64,000 nucleotides of DNA from Apostichopus japonicus (GCF_037975245.1 NC_092577.1:19342898-19406897); one strand, 5' to 3'. Counted from the stretch's first letter, positions 21,431-34,910 are shown. The notes: generated by a model not told the origin, from the letters alone. Translations and numbers: made by a program.

Positions 21431-24400
21431 GTCCTTCCTGAATGTTGAGCCCATGAGGTTGAATGGTGCGAAGGCGTAGCATCCACAACCTCTCTCTGCT
21501 GATTCGCACTAGCTCAGGACGGCTACCTAAGGATTCAATCCCCTGGGCCTATAGAGACATGTCGTTAATGGTATGGTTGCATAGCTCCCAACTCTTGAGA
21601 AGGCAAATGCTGGTCCATGCCACGAATTGCCGTCCTGGGGGAGGGGTATATGGGGGGTGTCTCCCTCCCCTTTTTATTTTTTTTTTGGAATCCTGGTGAT
21701 GCCTACATGTAAACTGGTGGCACCTACAAAGGCTTTTGTCACCCACAATTTTCGGAGAAATATGCCTTTTTTTGGTGTGTTACATCAATAAATTGAGTAG
21801 TAGATGATAATTAATTCTTGACCGTGGCATGAAAATGTTCGCTGATCGCCCCAATGAAATGAAATATAGCCTAATTTCAGGTTCAAATGATGATGTAAAG
21901 GAGGTTTTATACTCTATTATGCTAAATGCTAAAGAAATGACGGTTGCTAAGTCCAAATTTGATGCAATTTTTTTATGTATACTTGTCAATTACAATGCAG
22001 GTTTTTGGGATGCTTGAGCGGGTCAGGGGCTTTGGGTGTTACAATGCGGGTCCAACCCGCGAATTGTGGGTCAGTTGGGAGCTCTGTGGTTGGGAAGGTT
22101 AAAGTGTTCTCCAAAAAAACCTAAAAGATGAATGACCTTCGGCACAGGGGTAAACTGGACTCCTCCAGCTGCCTTTACTACATTTTACTGCATTACTACA
22201 AACATATGGTGGCTTCCACGCGAACTCTCGACCAGAGTATGCTGTATTGGCCCCAAATAAATCAGATATTCAAATATGGTTACCTTTGGTGAAAGTTTTG
22301 AAACTGGTTTTATTACCACCTTCCAGGAAATTTACCTCACTGGGACATTCAGGCATCTTATGCTTTCAATTAGAATGCCTTAGAACAATTTGGAAAGTAA
22401 ATACCTCTAGGAACATATTAAATATTCTAGCAATTATAGCATGCTAAATTGGGGACAATACTACATAGCCCACCTTGAAAATATCCTGTAACCTACTACT
22501 ATCTAATATGGAAGAAATGCTTTGGTTAAAGTATGAATATGGTCACTTGAACATTAAGAAATGCAACTGAGATAGTGGTAAGATTTTCCTGCTCATGGTT
22601 ATGGTATATAGTTTAACTCAATGTAAGAACTGTACAGATGCAATCAATGTGTTAAAAATAAAAACATGTTACAATACTGACTTACCTAACTTTAGAATAA
22701 GCAATACAAACAATAGTAGGGCAGTGTTCCAAATACGGAATGCAAGGACATATACCCAAATAAGGCTAGGAGACGCCATGCCTCCATTGTGGAACTTCTC
22801 CATGATACAGTAAGTATAGCAGCTTTACAAGGAAAAGAACTTTGGCGAAAACTTCAAAAGACCCTATAATGTCCACTGCATTTCAAACATCTCCATCTGC
22901 CACTATCTCCATCTGCCACTGGGCCCGACTGGGGTTATCATGAGAGCACTGAATGAACTGTTTTATCACTACTAGCTGCAAGTTACAGTACCTCTTCAAC
23001 ACTCTATGACATCACAAAATATGTTATGTTAAATTGATCTCACACAGTACAAATTAAAGACAAGTTATTCTGTACCAACAATAAATAACCCAAGATCAAT
23101 GTCACATTAGAACTACTGGTATGACTGAACAGGCTAGAGTAATTAAAAAGATGTAGTGAAACCAATAATTCAATCATTTACTTATTTAATATGACACAGT
23201 TGTAACTTTGATGACATCAATTATGTAGTTTACTTACACTATGAATGATCATGCAAATCAATGCTAAATACTACAGAAAGGAGAAGGATACATAACGCAC
23301 TGAATGCAACAATCAATGTTTGACACCATGGAGAAGATAAATTCTTATGATACATTGCATTAGCTTAGTAACTTCATTTTACTGAGACACCATGTTTGTT
23401 GTTGTCTGTTATGGTACAGTTTGTTAAATTGTCTTGAAGCCTTGTGATATCTGCATTCTGGATACTTGTTACTCCCATTGTCCACTCTTGTGTCCTTGAT
23501 GTATGGTATTTAAATAAGCTGAGAAACTGCTTTGACATCAGCTATTTCAAAATTGTCCGTATCCATGTTAACAACGTTCACTATGCAAATCCATAGCTTT
23601 CACTGGAGAACAAGAAATATGACAATCATCTTACGTAAAGTAGAGAAGCACACATTTATTAATGAAACAATCCAACACAAATACTTCCAGTTCCAACCCT
23701 TATATCTGCTTGCAAAACATCCATCATGCCATAACGCTATGCTGTGCTGTACTGTTCCTCTAAAGGATGTTCTGTACATCTGTAATGTGAAATGAAAATG
23801 GACAAAAGACATATTTATGGCATTGTGTGAGGACAGAAGTGTCACAAAGATATACCTGTTCAAATGATTTTCCAAGATATGATTTATTTGATTTTAATTG
23901 CAAAAGAGACATTCAGGCTAATAGCCAAGGTAACTGGGTTGGAGCCAGCATAAATGTTATGTTTGTTTATTCACTGAGATTGTAACTTGCACTCATTGTA
24001 ATAAATAAAAATAAAAATTCAAATCTGGGTGAAAGTAGACCCCTTAATGATGCCCCTAACACGTTAAACTAGAAATATAGCTCACACTAAAAATTTGCCA
24101 AAAATGTCAATGTCTTTGCTGATATGAAACTATATGCACATGACAACCTGATCAGGTGACAACTACAGTATAGGCAGTTAAGAGTAAATTTCTTTAAGCA
24201 GTGCAAGTACTGTACTGTATGTACGAATGATGCCACATCATCATGAACATAAAAAGAAAACATAAAGAGAAAAGAATAAATGTCCAATTTTTGAACACAA
24301 ACTGCTTCAGACAGGTAGGTAGCACATTCTACAAGATTGGTAAATGTCTTTATTTTTCAGAGATAAGGAAAAATACTACAGGTACTGTTATCATTAACTT

Positions 24401-26362
24401 GTGGGGTTTGAACATTTTTGGGTCCCTCACATTTACAGACCTCCAGTGGCTGTATTAGCACCATATTTAGCACTACTTGTCTATGTCATTAATATAACAT
24501 AATACAATAAATGAATAAATGTGTCCAATGTCCTAAATCTGGTTAGTCATATACAGTCCTACAGTAGTAGACTGCAGACCTACTGTAGTTAAAATGTAGA
24601 CTTATTTACAGCATGGAATGGTTACAGTATGTACATAAAAAAATTACCAGTCTGCACTGGGGTATAGCTGCTGGAGAGCATTGCTGTGAGGAACTGGTGT
24701 TATCTTTTCTGGTTGATCAATTTGGATACCAACCTCTCGAGTTTCTTAATTGGGCACACACCTTCAACTGAAAAAGACAAATACTACCGGGATGTGCAAA
24801 GTTAATAATATATCAGAATGCATACTGTACGCATAGCAGGGAAGTGCTCATGAATATTTGAGTGCCAGGCAGATTGGGCGGTAGTGTGATCCACACCCTG
24901 GGAGAGGGATTTCATGGGTGGGGTACCCCCCCCCCCCAAATGGACAAATTTTGCACATGAAGTATGCTTAGGTGGTGCTATATTCCTATTCTGTGCCATA
25001 TATTCTACCAGATTTTGGTTATGGTAAAACTTATTAAATTATCATCAAAAAGTGCTGGGCGAAAAAGGTTAAATACTGTTTGTGCGGGGCGGCATTCAGA
25101 ACTGCTGGGCGTACAGTAGGTGCCCAGTGTGAGCAAATCCCTGACATAGTGAATTATATAACTTCCAACATAAATTACTGAATACCACATTTTGCCCTTC
25201 ACTAAATAGTCAAAAATTCAAATCAATTTTGCAAACACAGAACAGTAATAAGACTACTAGTTAATACAGAACTTTGCTATTGGCAGCATAAATTCATCAC
25301 ATCTGCTTTATGATTTACAGTATGTATAGTGTCAACTCTTCAAGTATTCAACAATGGTCCATTTACTAATATAGTGCAAACCTAAACTAGTGATGTGCAA
25401 CAATTTCTATTATATTTCTTATTTCTATGTTAGTAGTATACACCTGCAGTATTATAACTCATCTACTAATACCTTACATACACTAAATGTCATAACGTTT
25501 GATGTTACAATGGCAATGTCCCAGTAGGCTTGCTCATACACTAATATGTCACCAAATTTCATCATGTTCAGGGATGCATAATTGCTTTCAAAAATATAGC
25601 TAGGCGCTTATTTCCAAGACTAAAAATTACGGAATATTCTACAGGTGTGCCCTAAACAATGAAGTGTTTAAAAGATATATACTATAGAAACATGATATGG
25701 TATATAATGGGTGACCATTCTAGTCCTCTCACAAATCAGTAGTATCATTTTGTATAATTTTTGGAACTGCATGATCAGATTATGTGTAGAGCTATGAAGC
25801 CTATGATGTTGTTATATTTTGGCAAATGTCTTTAATTTCTATCTCATGATGAAATTAGCAAGTATTGTGAGACGGACTCAACGACCCCGGAATGGTGCGT
25901 CATGTCCGATGTAGCGCATATTTGGTGCGTTATTACAAGTACAATATGTGCTTCAGTGTCCGTCAATGTGCCATGCATGGTGTATCCTTTAAATGAAATG
26001 TGATAAATTTTGTCGAACATAAAATGCTGGCATTCACAATTATTGGTGACATTGATTTGTTTATGTTGTCCTTGATTTTATGATTAAACAACGATGATAG
26101 CAAACTATCATGTTATGAATGCATAAACATGTGAACAATATCTACTATCCTTCACTAATTCAACAAAGGAGCCTGTAGAGCTAGTGTAGCTTCTTTCTGA
26201 AAAGGCTTTTGAGTTTTGAATTAATTTGGAAAACTTAGTACTTCAGTTATCACTTTACACTACAGTTACAGGAAAAGCCGCTACCGTTTTTTTAAGTTAC
26301 TATACCAAGTTGGGAGTATTATAGGCAAACTCTAATTTGGGTGAAAGAGTTTAAATTACAAA
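21431..26362. other. Long non-coding region
   Basis: Nearly 5 kb, AT-rich, with only short frames lacking domain character or paired splice sites. There is a C run at 24929-24938. I see no SINE promoter, LINE protein or TIR pair. It may be intronic or intergenic. Confidence 0.45.
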
Positions 26363-26585
26363 GTGGCTATTCTTACGACTAGTCGTAACAATAATTCCCT
26401 TTTACGCATGCTCAGTTGCTTTAACGTGGCTCTTTTTACGACTAGGAGTAACAATATTTTCCGGTTAAGGGTTGGGTTAGGTTTACCCCTACTACATGCG
26501 CAGTTGCTTTATTTACTTTACTGCGCATGAATTCGTCGATGTTGTAATTGTTGTAATTGTTACGACTAGTCGTAAGAATAGCCAC
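26363..26585. mobile_element. MITE-like element, 223 bp, 30-bp perfect terminal inverted repeats
   Basis: GTGGCTATTCTTACGACTAG (first 20 of 30 bp) at 26363 is matched by its exact reverse complement ending at 26585. The TIR itself contains the palindrome ACGACTAGTCGT. A diverged internal copy of the motif occurs at 26426-26454. TTTAAAT is present a few bases outside each end (26350-26356 and 26590-26596), but the intervening bases differ, so a TTAA-type target cannot be assigned safely. No coding capacity. Confidence 0.85.
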
Positions 26586-26599
26586 GGCCTTTAAATGAA

Positions 26600-27435
26600 T
26601 GCGTAAATTTTTTCTTTGCAAGTGGAGAATCATCCACAGCTAAAGTGGCTATGCGGATTGACAAACAAGTGAAGCAAAGTAAATATCCTACCCTATGCAT
26701 ATTAGACTTAAAAAAGTAAAAGAACCCAATGCCTTAGTAACTTAATTCATCTTGGAGTTGCTCAGCAGATTCGAGGTTATTTCACCACTTAAGAACCCAT
26801 TCTCAGACACACAAAAAAGACAAAACTGAAATGGCTACACAAATTAGTACTCTATAACTGACAATGTCACCATGCATGCAAATATGCAGTAAATTTTCAA
26901 GTTATCAGACTAATTTATTTGTTGCTAGCAACTCTATAATTGTGCTGGTAAAGTAGAGTAGGAAATGAAAACAGTTACGTGAGGGACGGGCCTATACGCA
27001 ATAAAGTCTCATTGCATACTAGACTTACAGTTACAAAATAAATATGCCCATATTAAAAATGCTCTTGACAGGAATAACCATCAAATTGAGGCAGGCCCTC
27101 CATGGTGCATAATTTTATAAATCTGGGCCTGGAGCTAGGCTACAGTAGTCCTACTTTTGCTATTGCTCCGCTCATGAGAAGTTGCATTTCTTTCGAGTTG
27201 AATTTTCTTGTCGGGAGATCTCCCTACCAAATCCATATTACACTAATGTAGGCTAAGTCCTATTCATATTTGCAAAGCTACCGAATCATAAACCAAACAC
27301 ATGATACCGCACACTTCCATACTGATCATGCTTAGTAGGCGAATATAAGTAGAAAAGCATAAATAACACTTCATGAAATGTTCGGCCTAGGCTAGGCTAC
27401 AGTTTGTACAGCAGCCTGCACTGCAGTAGCATGGG
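26600..27435. other. Non-coding stretch
   Basis: No coding-like frame. Several GGCCTAGGC-type motifs near 27380-27400. Confidence 0.4.
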
Positions 27436-27641
27436 CACTGCGGAGTTCGGACACCTAAGCCTTAAAACACCCCAAAACTATATCTCATGGTATAAATCAC
27501 CTGAAACTATACTTGATATGGTTGGGTCATTTTGGAGAGAAAATAACTGTAGCTTCGTAGTTTTTCGTGCAATTGGCTCTTGCTGTAGGTTGTCTCATCG
27601 TGAAATCGCGTATTTCTTAGGGGTGTCCGAACTTCGCAGTG
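27436..27641. mobile_element. MITE-like element, about 206 bp, imperfect TIRs beginning CACTG
   Basis: CACTGCGGAGTTCGGACACC at 27436-27455 is matched by GGTGTCCGAACTTCGCAGTG ending at 27641 (one mismatch in 20). The homology continues a few bases inward (TAAG). I see no clear target-site duplication. An apparent 94-codon frame crosses it, but its ends lie in the TIRs and it is unlikely to be a gene. Confidence 0.65.
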
Positions 27642-27872
27642 TTCCAAACTTCGCAAAACTGACTACAGGTATACTACTACTGTATTAGCCTATGTCTCTC
27701 GGTGTATTAGTTGCCTTAGTTTGTAGTACTCGTAGTAGTAGGCCTAGCTAGCATGATCTATTGAAGAATATAACAATGAAGCCTACGGCAGACCAAACAC
27801 TTCGGCTGGAAAACAGTATGCAGTAGCCTAAATAGTGAATATATAACGTTAGTCGTTAGCATAATTTGCTGC

Positions 27873-28112
27873 CTACCTTCTCGTATGATCTGCCATGCCA
27901 GTAAATGCTCCGCGAAGGTAGCATTGGTCATTTTGTCGATCCCCGATCTCTGCTGCAGTAGATCGTTTTGGAGACCCAGTCCACGTACGTAGCACCAGCT
28001 CAAGTACACTTTTCTTTTCATGTCCGTTTTGTCGCTCACTGCCTTTGGCATTGGGACCCACAATAAAGCAACATGTGCCTTCCACCTCAACAGCGCGGCG
28101 ACGCGGCCGCAA
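27873..28112 (-). CDS. Possible first exon of a minus-strand gene, unrecognised
   Basis: CpG-rich for this region (GCGCGGCGACGCGGCCGC near 28092), with a good donor on the minus strand (CGAGAAG|GTAGGCAG, 27873-27880). Two frames are open: one starts MRWKAHVALLWVP and runs to AEHLLAWQIIREG, the other starts MRPRRRAVEVEG. The first has the more protein-like composition. No domain recognised. The CpG-rich 5' flank could be a promoter. Confidence 0.25.
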   Translation of the reverse strand: MRPRRRAVEVEGTCCFIVGPNAKGSERQNGHEKKSVLELVLRTWTGSPKRSTAAEIGDRQNDQCYLRGAFTGMADHTRR

Positions 28113-30025
28113 TATACACGTTACGTGTGTTATGCTACGACTGCATGAAACTGTGCTATATATTACGTATATTTACATACACTGTACGCTGGCAGTATAT
28201 TACAAATACCGTGTCACGTGATTAACGGTTAACCATCGAAACATGAAATTGGCCCGCCCTCTAAAAATTTCCTACCTCAGAGTGTGCTTTTAATGCCTTC
28301 ATGGCACATGCTACTGAGACTCTGTGCTGGATGTTTGGCCTTTTTGATTCAAAATTACCCCCTTACCACCCGGAGAAGTGCCACACCTAGGAGTTTCATT
28401 CTATTTTGGGAAGGGGACACCCTAGCGGTGGAACCCTAAAAAGATGGCCGTAGTGGGACCACCCCAGTAACTATGGTAACGCTCCAAAGTAAGAAGGGTC
28501 AGGATTTCGTAGCACATAGTAACACTAATTATTATGACCCATGCGGATTTTTTACAAAAAGACTAGTATAGTCATAGAAAGACCTGACTAACCACTGCTG
28601 TTTTCCCATAAACTGCAATCGTTCTAACCTAGAGCCTTTCAGAACGTCTCCGAAAGCTTTTAAATGTCTAAGATAACAAACGATATCCTGTTTCAATAAA
28701 ACTCAACTTAGAGATGTATGATATGGTAACTAGAAAGAAATAAGAATAGAGATTTCAAACATAACAAAAACTCCTGGTTAGTATCATGCATTGAACAACC
28801 ATAACAAAGGACTGGCCATCTCAGAATGATCCTAGTAAACCCTTCAGCTGTATGGAATAACCTGTAAGCAATATTTCAACACATTAGGATGTAGGAAACA
28901 CATAAATTCCACATGCAACAAAGAATTAAATACAATGTGTATCAAACATTCTTCACATATTTGGATATTAAATGGTGCAATGAAGTGAACAGATGCTTGT
29001 GTTTCCCTTTATTTAGCCCCCCCCCCCCCCCAGTCATTGACATATTGACCCAAGTTCAGAACTGTTATATTAGATTTTACTTTGGTTTCAATTTCATAAT
29101 AAAAGTCACTAACAGGAAGGGGAATGACTTGAAAGATTTAAGTTTAATCTGTCATTTCTGTACTTTATAATTAGGATAATAACTAACGAACTATGTTCGT
29201 ACCCATAAAGCACTAGTAATCAGGCGGTCTGCTGATTTTTATACGCGTTGAAAGCTATCAATGAGCGATGGTGGCACAGACTGCAGAAGAGAATTACAGT
29301 TATCTAATTTTGAGGGTTACAAGTGTCTGGACAAGCAATGCGCATGTGTCTTCAGTAATGTAATGATGTATGCGACCAATATTCCTAATGGAGAGATAAC
29401 AGCCTTTGCAAATAGTATATATATAGATAGTATTTATACTGATTTTGATACACCTATTCTTCCTTTGGAGTAATGAAAGAGAGAAAGACAGAAAGCAATT
29501 CTTCCTATGCTTGGTTGAATTAGACATGAACATCACTTATAGTTAATGTCCTGTTTATGTACTAGCCAACCATAGTTTAAGATGTTTATTCCAGTATATT
29601 TTACTGTCATTTACTAATACAAATGGCAGTGACCCATACATGTTGTGTAGTGTCTGTGACTCACTGTTAGGACTCTCATCTTGAAGCCTACATTAATTGA
29701 TAATTTATGCAGTCCACTCACAAACGCAACCACTGTCAGTGAGAAGAAGCATTCTCATTAATGTTTTCATTGTATGAGCTCCATCAAACCCAGGCTACTG
29801 TTGGACACACTAATTTTACAATTTTAGTAACTACCTTTTCATTGTATCAAAAGAATGTATTCCAAATATCCATGTCGTTCTACGCATACTCAATGGTCAT
29901 CTCTATGTGAACTCTCTCTATCTTGGCCCATTTTCATGCTCTGTGTTATTGCCATTTATGGCCTGCATCTGTAAATTTGGTAGGAGATGTGGTGAAAAGG
30001 GTGAGTGTAATGTTTACAATTACAA
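28113..30025. other. Non-coding stretch
   Basis: No gene found. Contains a run of about 14 C at 29018-29031 and a short part shared in inverse orientation with 20641-20663. Confidence 0.4.
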
Positions 30026-30295
30026 TTATAAAATTATTACTACATCTTTATGCTGAGGAGACACATATGCAAGTATGCAAGGTATCGCTTTAAATATACT
30101 TCTCAAAAAAGCTGTTTGTACCGATTCATTACCAATTTCATTTTCTGATATCCTGTCACATCTACTGCCAGCATCGTCAACATAATTAAGATAAGCGAGA
30201 CTTTCTATTTTTCTATAGATCGACTCTAAGTGCACTGCCACCTTGCACAATGTTACCAATTTAGTAGGGTCTTGTGAATTGCAACTAGTAGTCAA
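30026..30295 (-). CDS. Unrecognised open frame, 89 codons
   Basis: Starts with ATG at 30295 and reads through KLVTLCKVAVHLESIYRKIE and GSRCDRISENEIGNESVQT to a stop at 30026. The residue mix is protein-like, but there is no known motif, no splice context and no neighbouring gene to support it. It may be a relic of an older coding sequence or chance. Confidence 0.2.
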   Translation of the reverse strand: MTTSCNSQDPTKLVTLCKVAVHLESIYRKIESLAYLNYVDDAGSRCDRISENEIGNESVQTAFLRSIFKAIPCILAYVSPQHKDVVIIL

Positions 30296-32742
30296 GACCT
30301 GCTGACTACAAATTAAGATATTATATTATTAGTTACTTTCTTTTGTTGTTGAAGAGTTGGCGAATAAACTATTTGGTTACCTCCTCCCTCTCTTCCCACG
30401 GCACTTGCTATAACGTTATTTTGACTGTACTATGTACACTCACCATACACAGTTGTTCTGGTCAACTGTGTGTAGCATTTTGTACTAACGGAACAGTAGC
30501 TGGACACCACGTAAGATATCTGATCATCTGTGTGGATACCATTCTGTATGACAGGAACAGTACCTTGGGACTATAAATGCCATCATCATCAAGTTCAATC
30601 ACCTGTTGCAAAAGATATTTAACACTGTTGATAAATAAATAAATATGATATGGAATTAGCAAAATGTATGAAAGGTACTGTACACACTATGATTTGCAGA
30701 AGCAGCTTGTCTGGCTTTTTTCTGACAGATTTTTTTCATGTTTAAAAGCATACGAACAGTATATACTGGAAATCCTCTACTGAAGCAACCACACAGTGCC
30801 AAACATGACCTTCAAGTTGCTCTTCACATTACTTAAAATTAAATCATGACATTGACAAACTTTTGTATCCTCTGTCATTAAGTTATCCATATAACATAAT
30901 ATGCTAGGCCTACAATGACTGTACAACTTAACCTCCAAAGGGGCACCGACTTGTTAAGTAGAAATATATACTTGAGCCAAGCCTAGGGTAGAAGTCTGCT
31001 AACTTAGAGAATAAGGTCTAACTTAAGGGCCAACCTAAGGCCCCATGCAAGGTGGAAAATTTGAACTTAAGCATAACATATAACGAAATTGCAAAAAGAT
31101 ATATTGCTATGGGATAAGCATAAAGATAAGAGAGTGAAAAGTTAGTATGCTTAACTGTAGGAGGCTTATTAATGTTACTATAGGCGTCAATGAAAGGCTA
31201 AATAATATATGTGGTAAACCCTGGTGTCATGAATGCAACAGGGGGCTTATTGTTCTCACTTGCCAGTTGGGGCAATTTTTTGTACCTGGTTTGATATTCA
31301 GTAGGCCTATACTCAGTCAGCACACTTTGGTACACCGTAGCCTTAAGTAATTAGGTCGAGGCCTATGTAGATTCACACCTCCTGTACAGAGTCATGTGAG
31401 AGTAATTGTGGAACTTCATCTTGTGTTACGGTAACCTGTTTTGGAAGTTATTGTTCAAATGTCACATTAATGAGTGTGTTTTAAGTATTTCAATGTAACT
31501 TTTGTATTTCTTGCCATGGATATATCTTATGCATCTCTCTTTCCCAAAATTGGGTTGGACACATGGTGTCATTCATGGTAGACCTAGGCCTCCATTTTGT
31601 GTGCTTGTATCAACCTAGGCCTAGATTGTCAATTTGTGTAAAACTTAGACTCAGTAGTTGTTTAACAATAACCAGCATTGAACCACATAGACCTGGAAAC
31701 AAGGCTTAGGCTACTCCCCCTGTTCGAAATATTTTTGACACATCGTCTTAATTTCCTTGACTCTTGAGGCTTGACACAATTGGGAGGAGAGTTAGGCCTA
31801 CAGCTTGTTTTGAAAAGACTGCAGTACATTATACACATAAAATTTCTAAAAGATTATACTTTCATATCTCGGCAAGATATCATGATTGCGTACATTTTGC
31901 TTCATCTAAACTAAAGACCAAAAGTTATACACCAAGCCCAAGTTACGCTAGGCCTATATATAAGCGTATCCTATGCGAATCACTGTCTTGTCAGGCCATG
32001 GGAAAACGTTAGGCACCACCTTTACAAAGGCATGATGAATGACTTATTTCTTGACATGATATCATGATTTGGCCGAAGAAAATGTCTATTTTCTTTACTT
32101 AACTAACAGACGAAAACCCCGAACCTATGCTTAAGCATAACCGGAATCAGTATGCGAAGTACCATGTAGGCCTACAGTACATACGGCTATAGTAACACGT
32201 AAGGCGTCCTATGCCACGGCATAGGTCTCACGCTAACTTGATATCAAATTCAAAGTAACTTTGGTAAATAGAAAGAAAAGTTTATTTCTACTTCACCCAC
32301 CAAGAAAGAAGCCGCTTATCCACACATCATCCCACAAAGAATCCATAATATCTTCCGGTAAGTAGGAAATACGGTGAAATATCGCGTTCAACAACGTTGA
32401 GTTGAACTGGTCGCGCAGCACGTTTTATTTATTGTAATTTACAAATAATCATCGCGGACGAGCCTGTTTGTCTACAACGATGAACCAAACGGACCACATC
32501 ACCAAACTAACCAACATCACCAAAAGCGTTTGATGCCCGTCTGCGCATTTGCTGGATGAAACGGACCAAAAACGCAGCCATGAAACTGCATCTCTCTCTC
32601 CCTCTCTCTCCCTTTCCGGCCCTTTCATGGCCTCTCTCCACTTCAACTCCCGCCAACTCTCTTACTTCCTCTTTATCTCCTGTCTCTCCTGCGACTCCCT
32701 CCTCTCTAGGGGAACCGTTTGGGTTCGGGGATTAGGTCTTAC
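30296..32742. other. Non-coding stretch rich in GGCCTA motifs
   Basis: Many copies of TAGGCCTA, GGCCTAGGC and related palindromes occur at 30900-32200 (for example 31305, 31588, 31613, 31793, 31950 and 32168). A CT-rich tract lies at 32584-32705. No convincing exon. Confidence 0.4.
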
Positions 32743-32954
32743 CTGTCCTGAAGCTTAGATCTCTGGCCTGCTACCCAGGTGTCGATGTCCTGCCATTGTG
32801 CTGGCGTGAACACGATGCAGACCAGGCAAGGGTCTCTGCGACTGCAAGTCCTGCATCTTGGGCAAAGGTCATGATCATCCCACGCCCGACCCGGGCGGAA
32901 CAACAAACAGTTCGCACATTTAAGGTGGTTCCGAGACATGTCTGAAAAACCCAC
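32743..32954 (-). CDS. Cys-rich exon with splice donor, family unknown
   Basis: On the minus strand an ATG at 32954 (or 32939) opens a frame with HLKCANCLLFRPGRAWDDHD, then LCPRCRTCSRRDPCLVC and FTPAQWQDIDTW, ending at GACAG|GTAAGACC. The repeated C-x2-C pairs and D-x-H-x-x-C look like a zinc-binding domain. Patterns of the type 'H..C..CR.C....C..C..W' also occur near the gag-like N-termini of some retroelements in marine invertebrates, as I recall them, so it could be a host exon or an element remnant. The next exon was not identified. The region is GC-richer than its flanks and a promoter may lie at 32960-33200. Confidence 0.4.
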
Positions 32955-32959
32955 GTTAA

Positions 32960-33590
32960 GGAGAGACTAACGGGAATAGTCTAACGTATATGAACGTAAG
33001 AAACTATAGGAGGAGGAAGTAGGGTGGGACGTTAGCTAACAAAGAGTAGAGTTACGTTACAAAACATCGCAGATTCCATCTCCCCCCATTTCCCTCCATC
33101 TCCCACCAACTTTAGGCTAATTGGTTGTGCGTTGAACAGTTGGTCGTCTGCCAGTTTTTGCAGTGAGCGCGAGGTGAAATTGACATACGAAGGCGGGGGA
33201 AACTTTTCAGTGACATAAGGAGCTAGCGCTGTATCCCCTGATTAAAAATGCTACAAAGTGCAAATGATACTATGGAGTTGTGTAGTGGCCTTCGCGGTGG
33301 GCCGTGTGGAAAGAGTGATGTGTTTAAAGCAAATTCAATGATCGAATGCTTTCAATCGATTGCAATTAAGAGGGAAAGACAGGCTTTTGGACGTTCCATG
33401 CATTAAATACTTTATTGTCAATGATTCAAACTCGTAATTATGGAAGGGAGTATAAAATATCCCCAAAGTCAGGGTATAGCCTAACTCTCATTATCACGGT
33501 ATAGCCAAATTCCAGCTGTAAATTATCAGCGAAAAGCGTAAGTTTCGGGTTAAAGATAACATATTTGGAAACAAATCTTAATGGGAAACA
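32960..33590. other. Possible promoter flank, otherwise nothing
   Basis: Moderate CpG near 33140-33200 upstream of the Cys-rich exon. No other feature. Confidence 0.3.
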
Positions 33591-33599
33591 TGCAGAAGG

Positions 33600-33985
33600 G
33601 TGGGGTGAACGTTATACCTGACATTATACTCTACCGAAGTATGCCATCAACCTTGAGGGACGATGTCGGGCAGGGGGTTATTAACAATTAACTCGGCAAC
33701 TGAAAGTCAAACATAGCGTATATATACCGTTTTTCAACATTTTGGCTAAAATCAAATCTGTAACTCGGTATCATTCGGGTGCCCGTTGTAGCTGACATCA
33801 CCCTCTATCACACCATACGAATAAACCTCGGGGGACGGTATCATTTAGGGTGTTATTAACACCCAAACGGGAAGCAAATTCTCGTGTACCGTTTATATAC
33901 GGTTTTTCAACCAATTTTTGGCTAACAAATCAAATCTGTAACTCCGTGTCATTTGGGCTCCACAAAGCAGACCCCGTCTATTTAG
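33600..33985 (+). repeat. Diverged tandem duplication, unit about 185 bp
   Basis: Landmarks occur in the same order twice: 'ctgacat..ccctctaccgaagtatgcc..ccttgagggacg' with 'ggttttcaacattttggct..aaatcaaatctgtaactc', first at 33615-33770 and then at 33795-33955, with point changes and small indels. Confidence 0.75.
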
Positions 33986-34619
33986 AGAGTTTGGCCAATT
34001 GGGGACCGATTTTGATTGGTCGAGAGGTCAAACGCCCTGATAGGACGCCATGATAGTTCCAAATCAAAAACTTTAAACGATGAGCAGATCACACTAACAA
34101 TGCAATACATACATGTAGCCAGCGAAGTGAAGTTTATTTTCCAACCAACGTCCAAGACGAAAGATTTGGGAAACAAAAGTTGGTCGGACAGGCTGGCGGT
34201 CTAAAGGGAATTTTAGTACCAAGCTGTGTGAGGTGAGGATAGGCATATAGCCTAGGCCTCATCATCGAAGACTAGGATCGTCATGTTTTGTTTCTAAAAG
34301 GCAAGAATTTCCTGTCAACTTCCATTTTAGATGAAAGCCAACAAGCATATGCCTTGCTAATTCGAGGTTAAGACTGAGTTATAAATAGCCTGGCTTTTAG
34401 GCCAATGCTAGTCTAGGAAGTAGGACAGGAGTTAGACCAATGCTAGCCTACTTAGTCCTAACTTACCTATATACAGACAATTAGCTGCGTCACTCGATCA
34501 TACGACTTGAGCTATCGGGCCAAAAAGTATAAGAATAATTTTCTAATTTTAGGTTTACAGTCTTGTTCAGGGCCAAGGCCTTCTCACACGACTTTACAAC
34601 TTAACCCTGGTCATTGGTA
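33986..34619. other. Non-coding stretch
   Basis: No gene or element recognised. GGCCTAGGC-type motifs at 34249-34258 and again around 34380-34450. Confidence 0.4.
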
Positions 34620-34902
34620 AGTTGTCACACCTACACACCAAAGTGTGCACAATCAATCTCTCCTGGGGCACCACAAGCACGTGTCCCCGGGGGACTTCCC
34701 ATAGGGTGCAGCCACAAACCGGCGCAAACAACAATATTTACAACTTACCTCCGAAATCACCATTTGTACACCTGGATGAAGAGAGGCAATGGAGATAAAG
34801 CGCCTTGCCCAAGGACACAACGTAATGATCTGGCCAGGGCTCGAACCGGTAATCCTTAGATCACAAGTCCACTGCCTAAACCACTTGACCACAATGCCCT
34901 CC
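34620..34902 (-). mobile_element. tRNA-derived SINE
   Basis: Read on the minus strand, the head GGAGGGCATTGTGGTCAAGT contains an A box (TGGTCAAGTGG, plus coordinates 34881-34891) and a B box (GGTTCGAGCCC, 34837-34847) at the spacing of an internal RNA polymerase III promoter. The body has the GTGTCCTTGGGCAAGGCGC block that recurs in many invertebrate SINEs. Eight A residues directly precede the head on the other side (34903-34910 in plus orientation). The tail region, near 34620, is not sharply defined. Length about 280 bp. Confidence 0.85.
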
Positions 34903-34910
34903 AAAAAAAA

